From the NCBI GenBank assembly GCA_026993525.1, contig JALWSS010000148.1, positions 1 to 50,399 on the forward strand: a stretch of DNA of 50,399 nucleotides, in the 5' to 3' direction. Position 1 is the first letter of the stretch. Each line of letters begins with the position of its first letter. The position numbers and the translations under genes are program-made. Below, piece after piece: positions 8,146 to 17,180 of the stretch. The notes beneath the pieces were generated by a model. The model made no database searches. It saw only the letters and a program-made list of their open reading frames with translations, and had not been told where the DNA came from. The DNA is from Saprospiraceae bacterium (GTDB lineage: Bacteria > Bacteroidota > Bacteroidia > Chitinophagales > Saprospiraceae).

Positions 8146-9480
8146 ATGACTAAACTGCTCATCATTCTTGCCCTCCCGCTGATCGTATTGGAAGGCTGTA
8201 TCACCACAGAACAAACCTACACCTCCCTGCCACCGGGAAGGTGGAGGGCCATTCTGAAGATTGAGAACCAATACATCACTCCCAACCCGAAAGCCAAACC
8301 CCTTCCCGACAAGGTGAACATGAAGTTTGAAGATGTGACCCCGGGAGAATTGCCCTTCAATTTCGATGTGGTGTATGATAATGACTCGACTTTTCACCTC
8401 GAGATCATCAATGGCGAAGAGCGCTTTTTGGTGCCGGCTGAAGACATTTCCTTCGGGCGGAGCAGGTCCCGGGCACGAGACACCATACGCATTGATTTCC
8501 CCATTTACAGTAGCTACATCACCGCCAACTATGCCGGCGGAGTCATTGAAGGGGAATGGGTGGTGACCACCCGTGAGAATTACTCCATTCCCTTTGTGGC
8601 CTATCACGGCAAGGATTACCGCTTCAGCACAGTGAAAAAAGTACCGGCTGCCGACCTGACCGGAAAATGGGAAGCCACCTTCGGGTTGGATGAGGAGGAG
8701 CCCTACCCTGCCATCGGCGAATTTCAACAAAACGGCAGCCACCTGACCGGAACCTTCCTGACCGAAACCGGAGATTATCGCTTTTTGGAGGGGGTTGTTT
8801 TGGGCAGCAAATTCTGGCTTTCCTGTTTTGACGGATCACATGCCTTCCTTTTCGAAGGAAAAATCCAGAAAGACGGATCGCTCACCGGAGCGTTTTACTC
8901 CGGCAAACACTACCGCACTACCTGGGAGGCCCGGCGCAATGAAAACGCCCGGCTGACACCGGCCGATTCGCTCACATTTCTAAAACCCGGATATGAGAGG
9001 CTGACTTTTTCTTTTAAAAATCCGCAAGGAAAGTTAATTTCACCCGACGACCCTGTTTACGACGGGAAAGTGAAAATCATTCAGATCATGGGCACCTGGT
9101 GCCCCAACTGCCGGGATGAAACCATGTTTCTGGTTGATTACCTGAAAAATGAACAGCCCGAAGACGTGGCCGTCATTGCCCTGGCTTTCGAAAAGCACAA
9201 AGAGGAAGCGAAAGCCATGCAAGCCCTCCGCACTTACAAGGAGCGGCTCAACATGCCTTATGAGATAACCCTGGCCGGTCCGGCCAACAAAGACGGAGCA
9301 GCAAAGGCGCTCCCGATGCTCAACCAGGTATTGGCCTACCCAACTATGATCATACTCGATAAAAAGAACAATGTAAGGCGCATTCATACCGGATTCAGCG
9401 GACCGGCAACCAGTGAATTTGACAGCTTCAAAAATGAATTCACGCAATTCATCAATGGTTTGAGAGCTGAAGATTCATGA
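8146..9480 (+). CDS. TlpA-like thioredoxin-fold lipoprotein
   Basis: A 444-residue predicted lipoprotein: hydrophobic leader with lipobox LEGC (Cys18). The N-terminal 300 residues are beta-rich, without a recognised family beyond resemblance to the accessory domains of Bacteroidota TlpA-like proteins. The C-terminal domain carries GTWCPNCRDE with redox cysteines 319 and 322 and a cis-proline segment (AYPTMIILDKKN), as in AhpC/TSA-Redoxin proteins. A role in disulfide reduction in the envelope is inferred. The frame is open upstream to 8095, but the lipoprotein signal fixes the start at 8146. Confidence 0.82.
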   Translation: MTKLLIILALPLIVLEGCITTEQTYTSLPPGRWRAILKIENQYITPNPKAKPLPDKVNMKFEDVTPGELPFNFDVVYDNDSTFHLEIINGEERFLVPAEDISFGRSRSRARDTIRIDFPIYSSYITANYAGGVIEGEWVVTTRENYSIPFVAYHGKDYRFSTVKKVPAADLTGKWEATFGLDEEEPYPAIGEFQQNGSHLTGTFLTETGDYRFLEGVVLGSKFWLSCFDGSHAFLFEGKIQKDGSLTGAFYSGKHYRTTWEARRNENARLTPADSLTFLKPGYERLTFSFKNPQGKLISPDDPVYDGKVKIIQIMGTWCPNCRDETMFLVDYLKNEQPEDVAVIALAFEKHKEEAKAMQALRTYKERLNMPYEITLAGPANKDGAAKALPMLNQVLAYPTMIILDKKNNVRRIHTGFSGPATSEFDSFKNEFTQFINGLRAEDS

Positions 9481-9607
9481 CTTTCCTGAAGATTTGATTA
9501 CGACAGTGGCTTGCAAGTTATGAGCTTTCCTGAGCAGTGAAAGGTGGTTTTCATCTTGATCTGCTCGTTGCAGGCAGGAAGCAGAAAATGGCTAAAACAA
9601 CATCCCT

Positions 9608-12157
9608 ATGCCCGTGCAGAAGAACCATGCAATCGTCTTCTGTCCTGAGAATCAAAGGCTCGGGCAAGAGCTTACGTCTGATCTCAGCAAGGCGGGTTAT
9701 CAGCTTCACCAATACCAGTTTTCCGACGATTTTCAGGAGGGAGCTTTCTACCGTGACATCCCGGAAACCCGCGGGCAGGTCATCGTATTGTTGACCGACA
9801 ATTTCCTTCGGAAAACGGCCTGCCTGTACCGTTGCCTGCCGGTACTGGAAGATTTGCAGCGCAAAAACAGGTTGATAGTTTTGCTCGCCGATGGCATTGA
9901 AAGCAGTGAGGATGGTAATAAGCGGCAGGTTCCGACAAAGATTGAAAACGTGAACCAGAAGCTGGTTTACATGAAGTACTGGCATGCACGCTACCTCGAC
10001 ATTCGTGACAAGTTCAATCAGCTTACCCAACCCGACGAGCAGGTGGAGCATGAAACAGAGGTGGTCAAAAACATATCTGCCAACATCAGCTTCATCCTGA
10101 ATTTTTTCCAGGAACTGCCCTTCATCAGGTTGGAAGAGTTTCTCCAGAACACCTATGAGCGGTTCTTCAACAAATTGAACGATCCGGAAGGGCACCAAAA
10201 ATTGAGAAGGATCCTCAAAAAAGAAGAATCTGCCAAGGACGATGCTTCACTTATCGAGATCATCACAAAAAGTTCCAAAGACCTCCTCGCTGAAAACATT
10301 GAACTCGAATCGGCCAACCAGGTTGCCGGAGAAACAGAACACCCCCCAAAAAAAGAGCAGGTGCCAAGCAACCCGCTGGAGCTGGCAGAACAGATCATGG
10401 AAGAACTCAATTCCGAAGAGGAAGAAGAGTTGCTGATCGTCTTGGAAGATGGCGATGAGGACGAGGAATTGACCGAAGCTGAAGAGGATGCCTTGCTTGA
10501 CGAACTGTTCGGCGAAGAGGAAAACGATGAGCTGGCAACAAAGGCAAAAAGAAGGGCCAAAAGCGTTGCCCCAAGGTCCATGGACCCGCCCTCGACAAAA
10601 GAAGTGCTGGAAGTGGCCGCAGGTCTTTTCAACTCAGGCAAAACCGAGCAGGCAATGGGGTTCCTGAAAGGGGCAGTGGAAGGTGCACCCCGCAACCCCA
10701 GCCTGAGGTATTATTACGCCTATGCACTGGCCCGCTACAACAAAAATCTGATCGCTGCCATTCGGGAACTGGACGGCATTTTGGAGGAACACCCACAATT
10801 TGCCGAAGCTGTGTTCCTCCGGGGAGAATTGGCCGAACACCAAAAAGACTACGCAACAGCCATATCGTCCTACAAGAGAGTTTTGGAACTCAAAGATGAT
10901 TTTCCCGGAGCACATTACCGGCTGGGGTTGTTGTACATGTTTCAGAAAGATGACAAAAAGGACGAAGCCCTGGACCACCTGGAAAAAGCCGTTCAACTGG
11001 ACCACAACAACGCCGATGCCCATTATTGCCTTGGCACCTTGTGCGCAGAACACCTGAACGATCCAGCCCTTGCCATCAGCCATTTCATGATCACCAAAGA
11101 GCTGAAACCCCGCCACCGATTCGCCTGGTACGACATCGCTGTACTCTACCACAAACTGGGCAAGGGAGAACTGGCATACCGCTTCTATCAACGGGCCATA
11201 GAAATCAACCCCGAACTCCGCACCGCACACAACGACAGGGTTTTCAAACTTGCCAGGGCAACCGCAACCAGGCAAAAAGACGATGTGGGAGAGACCAAAG
11301 GAGCCCGCTCAGCAATTTCCGCTGCCGATACCTCCGATTCCTCTGCAGTGCAAAAACCGAAAACTGAAATCTCCAATTCAATGAATGAAGGACCGAAAAC
11401 CGTTCTGATAACCGGAGCCACTGCCGGTATTGGAAAAGCCACCGCTGACCTCTTTGCAAAAAACGGATTCAGGGTCATCATCACCGGCAGGAGGCTTGAC
11501 AGACTGGAACAACAAAAAGAACATTACCGCAAAGAGTACAGTGCCGATATTCACCTGTTGAATTTTGATGTCCGCAACCTTGCGGCCGTCAAAAAGGCCA
11601 TAGATGCCCTGCCGGAAGAATGGAGGCAGGTGGATGTTCTGGTCAACAATGCGGGCCTATCACGTGGACTGGCCCCCATTCACGAAGGCAAGACCGAAGA
11701 CTGGGACACCATGATTGATACCAATATCAAGGGCCTGCTGTACATGACCCGCGCCGTAGCCCCGCAAATGGTAGCCAGAAAGCGCGGCCACATCATCAAC
11801 GTTGCCAGCAGCGCCGGCAAAGAGGTCTATCCGGGAGGCAATGTCTATTGTGCCACCAAATTTGCGGTGGATGCGCTCACAAAATCCATGCGGCTGGACC
11901 TGTTCAAACACAATGTCAGGGTGAGCCAGGTGTCGCCGGGGCATGTGGAAGAGACTGAATTTGCCCGGGTCCGTTTTGACTGGGACGTGGAGAAAGCCGC
12001 TGCTGTTTACGACAATTTTCAGCCGCTGAAAGCCACAGATGTGGCCGATGCCATCTACTACATTGCCACCCGGCCGCCCCATGTAAATATCCAGGACATT
12101 TTCATGTTCAGCACCCAGCAGGCCGGATCAAATTTCATAGACCGTTCCGGACGTTGA
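9608..12157 (+). CDS. TIR-like / TPR / short-chain dehydrogenase fusion protein
   Basis: An 849-residue three-part protein. Residues 1-140 look like a TIR fold (AIVFCPENQRLGQELTSDL, QVIVLLTDNFLRKTACLYRC, RLIVLLADG), but the usual W-C-x-x-E of helix C reads A-C-L-Y-R, so the catalytic Glu appears to be Arg75. A helical segment and a very acidic linker (about 255-305) follow. Residues about 326-545 form around six TPR repeats. Residues 592-849 are a complete classical SDR: TGATAGIG (602-609), an NNAG motif, Ser734/735, and Tyr747/Lys751 in YCATK; GRRLDRL after strand 2 suggests NADP. Met592 could serve as an internal start for SDR alone. No frameshift is needed. Function of the whole is unknown. 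Confidence 0.82.
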   Translation: MPVQKNHAIVFCPENQRLGQELTSDLSKAGYQLHQYQFSDDFQEGAFYRDIPETRGQVIVLLTDNFLRKTACLYRCLPVLEDLQRKNRLIVLLADGIESSEDGNKRQVPTKIENVNQKLVYMKYWHARYLDIRDKFNQLTQPDEQVEHETEVVKNISANISFILNFFQELPFIRLEEFLQNTYERFFNKLNDPEGHQKLRRILKKEESAKDDASLIEIITKSSKDLLAENIELESANQVAGETEHPPKKEQVPSNPLELAEQIMEELNSEEEEELLIVLEDGDEDEELTEAEEDALLDELFGEEENDELATKAKRRAKSVAPRSMDPPSTKEVLEVAAGLFNSGKTEQAMGFLKGAVEGAPRNPSLRYYYAYALARYNKNLIAAIRELDGILEEHPQFAEAVFLRGELAEHQKDYATAISSYKRVLELKDDFPGAHYRLGLLYMFQKDDKKDEALDHLEKAVQLDHNNADAHYCLGTLCAEHLNDPALAISHFMITKELKPRHRFAWYDIAVLYHKLGKGELAYRFYQRAIEINPELRTAHNDRVFKLARATATRQKDDVGETKGARSAISAADTSDSSAVQKPKTEISNSMNEGPKTVLITGATAGIGKATADLFAKNGFRVIITGRRLDRLEQQKEHYRKEYSADIHLLNFDVRNLAAVKKAIDALPEEWRQVDVLVNNAGLSRGLAPIHEGKTEDWDTMIDTNIKGLLYMTRAVAPQMVARKRGHIINVASSAGKEVYPGGNVYCATKFAVDALTKSMRLDLFKHNVRVSQVSPGHVEETEFARVRFDWDVEKAAAVYDNFQPLKATDVADAIYYIATRPPHVNIQDIFMFSTQQAGSNFIDRSGR

Positions 12158-12364
12158 GGTGGCTCACGCCGTTTTTTCATGTGGGAGAAAATCGTTTTTT
12201 TTGCAACCGCTTTTGAAAGAGGGTGTTAAGCTAAGCGGACAATTGTCTTCCCGGGATTGGCAAATCCCTCAAAAACAAGCGACTTTTGCCTTCGGTAAAA
12301 TTCAATTCCAGCCCTGCCGAACACAAGCAATTTGAACACCTCATCCTTACAAATGTGAGTCACA

Positions 12365-13411
12365 ATGGTAGCTGAATCAAAGAAGAAGTCTGACACCTCC
12401 ACAAAGAAGAACAGCAAGCACAAACTCGCTTATTCCAAAGAACAATACCTGAGCTGGTACGAGCTGATGTTTCGCATCCGCAAGTTTGAAGAAGCGGCCC
12501 TGCTGGCCTATAACCAGCAAAAAATCCGTGGGTTCCTTCACGTTTACATCGGCCAGGAAGCCATCGCCGCCGGCATGGAATCAGCCCTGATACCCGGCGA
12601 TGCAATTATAACCGGTTACCGACAGCACGGAACCGCCATTGGCCGTGGATGTACCACCAAGGAATGCATGGCCGAGCTGTTTGGCAAAGCCACCGGCGTG
12701 AACAAAGGGAAAGGTGGCTCCATGCACTTCTTTTCAAAAGAACACAAGTATTTCGGAGGCAACGGCATCGTGGGAGCACAGATACCCATTGGTACCGGCA
12801 TCGCCTTCGCTGAAAAATACAAAGGCACCAACAACCTCTGTGTGACCATGTTCGGTGACGGTGCGGCTCGTCAGGGTGCCTTGCACGAAGCCTTCAACAT
12901 GGGCATGACCTGGAAACTGCCCGTACTCTACGTTTGTGAAAACAACCAGTACGCGATGGGCACATCGGTTACACGCACCAGCAATGTGCAGGACATCTAC
13001 AAACTTGGCCTGGCTTACGATATGCCCAGCGAGCAGGTAGATGGCATGCGCCCCGAAAGTGTTTACGAAGCAGTGAAAAAAGCTGCCGTGCACATCAGAA
13101 GTGGCAAAGGACCTTACTTCCTCGAAATAAAAACCTACCGGTACAAAGGCCACTCAGTTTCTGACCCCGGTCATTACCGCACCCGTGAAGAGCTAAAATC
13201 TTACATGGAAAAGGATCCTGTTAAAATGGTCGAAAAAGTGATGTTGGATAGTGGGGAGATCACACAGGAAGAACTGGACAACATCCAGACCGCCATCAAA
13301 GCGGAGATCAAAGAAGCCGTGAAATTTGCAGACGAATCACCATTTCCGGCTCCGGAAGAATTGTACACTGACAATTATTCTCAACCGGATTATCCATTTA
13401 TGAAAGATTGA
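12365..13411 (+). CDS. pdhA: pyruvate dehydrogenase E1 component, alpha subunit
   Basis: A 348-residue thiamine-diphosphate enzyme subunit that decarboxylates pyruvate for the pyruvate dehydrogenase complex. Characteristic sequences are FRIRKFEEAALLAY, RQHGTAIGRG, NKGKGGSMHFF, the ThDP/Mg motif GDGAARQGALHEAFNMG...ENNQYAMGTS, and RYKGHSVSDPGHYRT (phosphorylation-loop region). The N-terminus has a lysine-rich extension of about 20 residues. The beta subunit and E2 are not adjacent, so the complex is encoded at separate loci. The 207-bp upstream gap contains no other gene. Acetoin or branched-chain dehydrogenase is the alternative, but similarity of the motifs favours pdhA. Confidence 0.92.
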   Translation: MVAESKKKSDTSTKKNSKHKLAYSKEQYLSWYELMFRIRKFEEAALLAYNQQKIRGFLHVYIGQEAIAAGMESALIPGDAIITGYRQHGTAIGRGCTTKECMAELFGKATGVNKGKGGSMHFFSKEHKYFGGNGIVGAQIPIGTGIAFAEKYKGTNNLCVTMFGDGAARQGALHEAFNMGMTWKLPVLYVCENNQYAMGTSVTRTSNVQDIYKLGLAYDMPSEQVDGMRPESVYEAVKKAAVHIRSGKGPYFLEIKTYRYKGHSVSDPGHYRTREELKSYMEKDPVKMVEKVMLDSGEITQEELDNIQTAIKAEIKEAVKFADESPFPAPEELYTDNYSQPDYPFMKD

Positions 13412-13443
13412 TCTTTGCCCTGTTGGACGGCGTGAAAAGGAAT

Positions 13444-13486
13444 TGCGCCGCCAGGCTGGTTTTCAGGCCTGGCGGCGCAGTTGTTT
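13444..13486 (+). terminator. hairpin terminator after pdhA
   Basis: A perfect 13-bp GC-rich stem (TGCGCCGCCAGGC at 13444-13456 with GCCTGGCGGCGCA at 13467-13479), a 10-nt loop, then GTTGTTT. It lies 32 bp after the pdhA stop. Confidence 0.7.
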
Positions 13487-13562
13487 CAATGCAGTGGCTC
13501 AAAACCAAATGCCCTCATTGCCAAAACCTGCCCCTGCAATCCACAACTTTCCGCCGATCGCT

Positions 13563-13591
13563 TTTGCCGTTCCAAAGATTCTGTATTTTTG
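13563..13591 (+). promoter_or_regulatory. promoter of the TPR membrane-protein gene
   Basis: TTTG at 13563-13566, a 17-nt spacer and a perfect TAnnTTTG box (TATTTTTG, 13584-13591), 69 bp before the start codon. The spacer is slightly shorter than usual for Bacteroidota. Confidence 0.55.
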
Positions 13592-13660
13592 CGCCGCTCT
13601 GCGAAAAGGCCTTGCCGAAAAGAGGCCTTTTGCAATGTTTCACCAAATCATTCAACTTAA

Positions 13661-14350
13661 ATGGCTAAACGGAAAAGAAAGTCCAAAAAAGAGGAAGAAG
13701 TTCTCATTGACATTACCGAAGTAACCGGTCAGGCTGAGGACTTCATGGAAAAATACCAGAAGCAGATTTTCATTGGCATCACTGCACTCGTAGTTTTGGT
13801 TGGTGGGTATTTCATTTACAAAAATGCCTATCAGGTTCCCAAAAACAAAGAAGCCATCGAGCAAATGGCACAGGCAGAATATCAGTTCGAACGAGACTCC
13901 TTTGCTCTGGCACTTGCCAATCCGGGAGCTGGCTACCCGGGCTTTGCCGACATCGCAAAAAACTACGGTGGCACACCTGCCGGAAACGTTGCCCTTTACT
14001 ATGCCGGTGTGTGCTGTCTGAATCTCGGTCAGTTCGATGCTGCCATCTCCTACCTGGACGATTACAGCGCCAACGACGACCTCACCGCTGCTGCCAGGAA
14101 CGGTGCGTTGGGCGATGCCTACGCCGAAAAAGGCGACCTGGAGGAGGCCCTCAGTTACTACAAGAAAGCTGCTAATGCCAGTGAAAACGAAATCACCGCA
14201 CCCTACTACCTGAAGAAATACGCCATGCTGTCAACAAAACTCGGCAACAACTCAGATGCCATCGAAGCATGGAAAAAGGTAAAACAGAAATATCCTTTCG
14301 CACCCGAAGCCAACGATGCTGAAAAGCAACTGGCCCGGCTGGAGGATTGA
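13661..14350 (+). CDS. membrane-anchored TPR protein
   Basis: A 229-residue protein: a highly basic N-terminus (MAKRKRKSKKEEE), one membrane helix at about residues 40-55 (IGITALVVLVGGYFIY), and a periplasmic-type domain with TPR-like helical pairs (ALYYAGVCCLNLGQFDAAI, GDAYAEKGDLEEALSYYKKAA, KLGNNSDAIEAWKKVKQKYP). The layout resembles YfgM/UPF0070 proteins, which assist envelope protein folding; that is analogy only. It has its own promoter and terminator and precedes ribH. Confidence 0.75.
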   Translation: MAKRKRKSKKEEEVLIDITEVTGQAEDFMEKYQKQIFIGITALVVLVGGYFIYKNAYQVPKNKEAIEQMAQAEYQFERDSFALALANPGAGYPGFADIAKNYGGTPAGNVALYYAGVCCLNLGQFDAAISYLDDYSANDDLTAAARNGALGDAYAEKGDLEEALSYYKKAANASENEITAPYYLKKYAMLSTKLGNNSDAIEAWKKVKQKYPFAPEANDAEKQLARLED

Positions 14351-14371
14351 TTCCATCACCCAGCAAGGAAG

Positions 14372-14412
14372 AAAGGCAAGGTTCCGTCGGAGTCTTGCCT
14401 TTTTTGTTTTTT
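14372..14412 (+). terminator. intrinsic terminator
   Basis: Stem AAAGGCAAG (14372-14380) with CTTGCCTTT (14394-14402), 13-nt loop, followed directly by a long T tract. It closes the TPR gene and separates it from ribH. Confidence 0.85.
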
Positions 14413-14439
14413 TACACTTCGTAAAACCCGAATAACATT

Positions 14440-14967
14440 ATGGCTTCAGCACTGAAAAACCTTTCGCAATACGATGACTCCAACCTGCCTTCTGCCGAAG
14501 GGATGAAATTCGGAATTGTGGTATCAGAATGGAACCGGGACATCACCCATGCCCTCTATGAAGGATGTTTTGAAACCCTGGTTAAACACGGTGCAACCCC
14601 CAACGACATCCAGACCATCCAGGTACCCGGAGCCTTTGAACTGCCGGCCGGGGCCAAACTGCTGCTTTCCAACCACAAGCTGGATGCAGTGATCTCCATC
14701 GGTTGCGTGATCAAAGGTGAAACCAAACACGACGAGTACATTGCCAATGCGGTGGCTACCGGGCTGATGGGGCTGGGCATTGCCAGCGGTATTCCCTGCA
14801 TCTTCGGGGTTCTCACCCCAAATACGCACGAGCAAGCCAAAGAAAGAGCCGGAGGCAAACACGGAAACAAGGGAGTGGAAGCAGCCGTTACCGCTATCCG
14901 CATGGCAGCTCTGAAAAGCGAAGTCAAACGCCCGTCAAAATCGGTTGGGTTCAGAACCGGTCAGTAA
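14440..14967 (+). CDS. ribH: 6,7-dimethyl-8-ribityllumazine synthase
   Basis: A 175-residue enzyme of riboflavin synthesis that condenses 5-amino-6-ribitylaminouracil with 3,4-dihydroxy-2-butanone 4-phosphate. Family signatures are all present: VVSEWNRDIT (substrate tryptophan), VPGAFELPAGAK, GCVIKGETKHDEYI with the catalytic His, and GVLTPNTHEQAKERAG. The N-terminal 20 residues extend beyond the usual core, and the basic C-terminal tail (about 160-175) is also extra. The stop overlaps the convergent outer-membrane gene by 7 bp. Confidence 0.95.
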   Translation: MASALKNLSQYDDSNLPSAEGMKFGIVVSEWNRDITHALYEGCFETLVKHGATPNDIQTIQVPGAFELPAGAKLLLSNHKLDAVISIGCVIKGETKHDEYIANAVATGLMGLGIASGIPCIFGVLTPNTHEQAKERAGGKHGNKGVEAAVTAIRMAALKSEVKRPSKSVGFRTGQ

Positions 14968-15674
14968 GACCGGATGGAATATTTGTACAACTCATCAAAC
15001 CTGAAACCAAGCCGGAGGCCCGCAAAAATCTGGCTTCCGCTGGTATTATCTTTCCCAACGGTGTCCGTGGCAATACCCTCCCAATTCAGGTTTGGAAAGT
15101 ACACATAGCGCACCAGTGGGGTCACCGTAAAGAAATCGCTGATTCCTATATCCAGGCCGATGCCTGCCCCCAATTTCAGCGCCAGGTCTTTTTGTTCTGA
15201 AGAAAAGTCCGGACTCACCAACTGCTTGTCCTGGAAAGCCCCGCCGGCAATCAACTGAATAAAGAAACCTTTGGTAAAAACATCCCCATTTTTCGACCAG
15301 GTGGGGCAGTTGCAATCGCTGCCAAAATCCAGCGGATACAAATTGGTGTTGAGTTGCAAACCGTAAGCGGCGATCTCAAGTTCGTTCCCGGCCCGTAAGC
15401 CCGATTCAGAAAGGGTGGAATAACTGGCCTCGAGCGTAAACTCAATTCGTTTTTGTTTGAGCCGGAACCAATAGTCGGCTCCAAGCTGCCAGCCCCCCAA
15501 TGCGGCAATGCTTTTGTTGGTGCGCTCACCGGCGGCATCCAGCCAGCCGGCAGCTTTAAAGTTGGCATAGCCGCCGGTGATACCCACCTGGCTTTTGGCC
15601 GGCAGGCCGAAGAGAAAAGAAATAAAAAATGCCAGGGTAAGCACTCTTACGGCAGGCAGGGTTGGGTTTACCAT
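14961..15674 (-). CDS. predicted outer-membrane beta-barrel protein
   Basis: A 237-residue protein with a signal peptide (about residues 1-29, LTLAFFISFLFGLPAKSQ) and alternating hydrophobic strands typical of the small OMP_b-brl/OmpW-like barrels of Bacteroidota (VGITGGYANF, EFTLEASYSTL, LQLNTNLYPLDF, FIQLIAGGAF, ALKLGAGIGLDI, VTPLVRYVYF, IFAGLRLGFRFD). It begins inside the last codons of the DUF4340 gene (7-bp overlap), so the two are probably translated together. The start at 15674 is chosen because it gives the signal peptide. The role is unknown. Confidence 0.75.
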   Translation of the reverse strand: MVNPTLPAVRVLTLAFFISFLFGLPAKSQVGITGGYANFKAAGWLDAAGERTNKSIAALGGWQLGADYWFRLKQKRIEFTLEASYSTLSESGLRAGNELEIAAYGLQLNTNLYPLDFGSDCNCPTWSKNGDVFTKGFFIQLIAGGAFQDKQLVSPDFSSEQKDLALKLGAGIGLDIGISDFFTVTPLVRYVYFPNLNWEGIATDTVGKDNTSGSQIFAGLRLGFRFDELYKYSIRSY

Positions 15675-16594
15675 TCTGAAACAGGTTTGAAGATTCGTTT
15701 GAAAAGTCGCAAGGTGTCGCTTGCAAAATAGGACTTGGGGAATTGCGAGGTCTGAATAACGAAGGGTTTCGCCCGGGTGGTATCCCGCCAGCATTTTACA
15801 ACAATGTCTTGGGCCAGGCTTGCCCCCCGGATGGTCAATTGCCGTTCGGGCGGCAATTGCGCGGCTTTTTCTTCAAAATCATCGGCAAAGTCATCGCCAC
15901 TCATCCGCTGCAGGTTCATCAGAAAATTTTGAACTTTGGTTGAATCCAAAGCCTCGGTGCCGTTCAACTTCCACCCGTTCGCAGTTTTGGAAACCACGTA
16001 TGGTTTTTCACCTTCGTAAACCAGTTCATCCACCTGATGCAGGTCAAAATTCAGGGCAGATTTGTCCCTGAATTCATCAAAGGACTTGTTCAGCAAAACA
16101 GCCCCCATGCCTTCCACTGCATAAACATTGTCACCGTCGCCCGTGCGCACAAAAGACTTGATTTGCTGTGTTTGAGGGTCAGCGCTGAACTTGCCGATGC
16201 GCAACTCAGAGGCTTTTCCGGCGCCCTCAAAAACTTCTATCAACGTTGAGTTATCTTCTGTCAACTCGAATTCAGGCCATTTGTCGCTGCTTTTCGCAGC
16301 AATGTAGGAGGCCTTCAGGGAGGCCAGGTTGTTGAGTACGCCCTTCACTTCATCCGGGTTGGCAGCATAAGTTGCCTCGCCCCTGCTGAGCTTCCAGCCA
16401 TCTTCTGTTTTACTGACAGTGAAAGGCCCCAGGCTGTCGGCTTTCGAATTAAATCGCAATTCCGTAACCGCCTCCGGATCAATCTTCACAAATTCAGGGT
16501 CGAAAGTTCTGGCCTCATTGCCGGAGGCGAGCTCATAAACACCATAAACAGCAAGCAATGCCACCAGAATGATCAGCAATACTTTGTTATTCAT
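15668..16594 (-). CDS. DUF4340 domain-containing protein
   Basis: A 308-residue protein with one N-terminal membrane helix (VLLIILVALLAVYGVYELA) and repeats of the DUF4340 pattern: short strands followed by W-K-L-S/N (TVSKTEDGWKLS, VVSKTANGWKLN) and the segment VKGVLNNLASLKA / VQNFLMNLQRM. DUF4340 proteins in many bacteria accompany ABC-2/GldG-type transport genes, but no such genes are next to it here. It is upstream of, and overlaps, the beta-barrel gene, which suggests a shared envelope task. Confidence 0.82.
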   Translation of the reverse strand: MNNKVLLIILVALLAVYGVYELASGNEARTFDPEFVKIDPEAVTELRFNSKADSLGPFTVSKTEDGWKLSRGEATYAANPDEVKGVLNNLASLKASYIAAKSSDKWPEFELTEDNSTLIEVFEGAGKASELRIGKFSADPQTQQIKSFVRTGDGDNVYAVEGMGAVLLNKSFDEFRDKSALNFDLHQVDELVYEGEKPYVVSKTANGWKLNGTEALDSTKVQNFLMNLQRMSGDDFADDFEEKAAQLPPERQLTIRGASLAQDIVVKCWRDTTRAKPFVIQTSQFPKSYFASDTLRLFKRIFKPVSEW

Positions 16595-16634
16595 AGCTTT
16601 AGCGTTTTAGGTTGAACAATTGTGAAACCGGCCG

Positions 16635-16642
16635 CAAATTTA
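16635..16642 (-). promoter_or_regulatory. -7 box upstream of the DUF4340 operon
   Basis: On the minus strand TAAATTTG is a perfect TAnnTTTG match, 41 bp before the start codon. No convincing TTTG lies at the expected upstream distance, so only the -7 half is supported. Confidence 0.4.
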
Positions 16643-16715
16643 ATGAATCAAGGCCCGGCCATGCAGCCGAATCATTTTTTCATCCGGCATTTCAAGAAGC
16701 AGGTAGAAGAATTGA

Positions 16716-16746
16716 ATTGGAATTATCCGATGGGAAATTAAATTTG
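16716..16746 (+). promoter_or_regulatory. promoter of the small coiled-coil membrane gene
   Basis: ATTG (16716-16719, 3 of 4), a 19-nt spacer and TAAATTTG (16739-16746, 8 of 8) form a consensus Bacteroidota promoter, 40 bp before the start codon. It is divergent from the DUF4340 promoter about 75 bp away. Confidence 0.6.
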
Positions 16747-16786
16747 GCATCCATCCATCATCATTCAACAAAACTGCAACGCACCA

Positions 16787-17146
16787 ATGGCAAGACGATC
16801 GCTCAGACTCACCCCGTTTACAAGGTTTCTGCTCATCATGATCATCGTGGCTCCGCTCGCTTATATGGGCGCCGCCTATTACAACGGCGAAGACGGCTGG
16901 GCCAGGCTGAAGCAACTGGTCGGAATTGACCAGGCAGAGCAACCTTCCCCCCAGGAACAAGACACTGCCGAACTGCCCACAGAGCCCGTAAGCAACGAAT
17001 CCGGTTCCGCACAGGAAGAGATTGCCAACCTCAGAAAACTGGTCGGCGAACAGGAACAGAAGATCAAAGATCTGATGAACGAAAACCAGGAACTTCAAAA
17101 ACGAATCGAAGACCTGGAAAGGCAGTTGACCAAAGACGTACAATGA
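16787..17146 (+). CDS. small membrane-anchored coiled-coil protein
   Basis: A 119-residue protein. Residues about 12-30 form a membrane helix (FLLIMIIVAPLAYMGAAYY), residues 50-70 are a low-complexity acidic stretch, and residues 75-117 are a clear coiled coil (EEIANLRKLVGEQEQK, then LMNENQELQKRIEDLERQL). I do not recognise a family. It has its own consensus promoter and lies 34 bp before the holin-like gene, so the two are probably cotranscribed. An envelope or division-scaffold role is possible but unsupported. Confidence 0.65.
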   Translation: MARRSLRLTPFTRFLLIMIIVAPLAYMGAAYYNGEDGWARLKQLVGIDQAEQPSPQEQDTAELPTEPVSNESGSAQEEIANLRKLVGEQEQKIKDLMNENQELQKRIEDLERQLTKDVQ

Positions 17147-17180
17147 CGCAAAACATTTGAATCACCAATAATCTTTTGAC

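Noticed and set aside
9608-10030. Active NADase TIR
   Set aside because: The helix position for the catalytic Glu carries Arg75, so enzymatic activity is not supported; a TIR-like fold is kept as the call.
13408-13660. Small plus-strand frames after pdhA
   Set aside because: They run through a terminator hairpin and a promoter, with no family signal.
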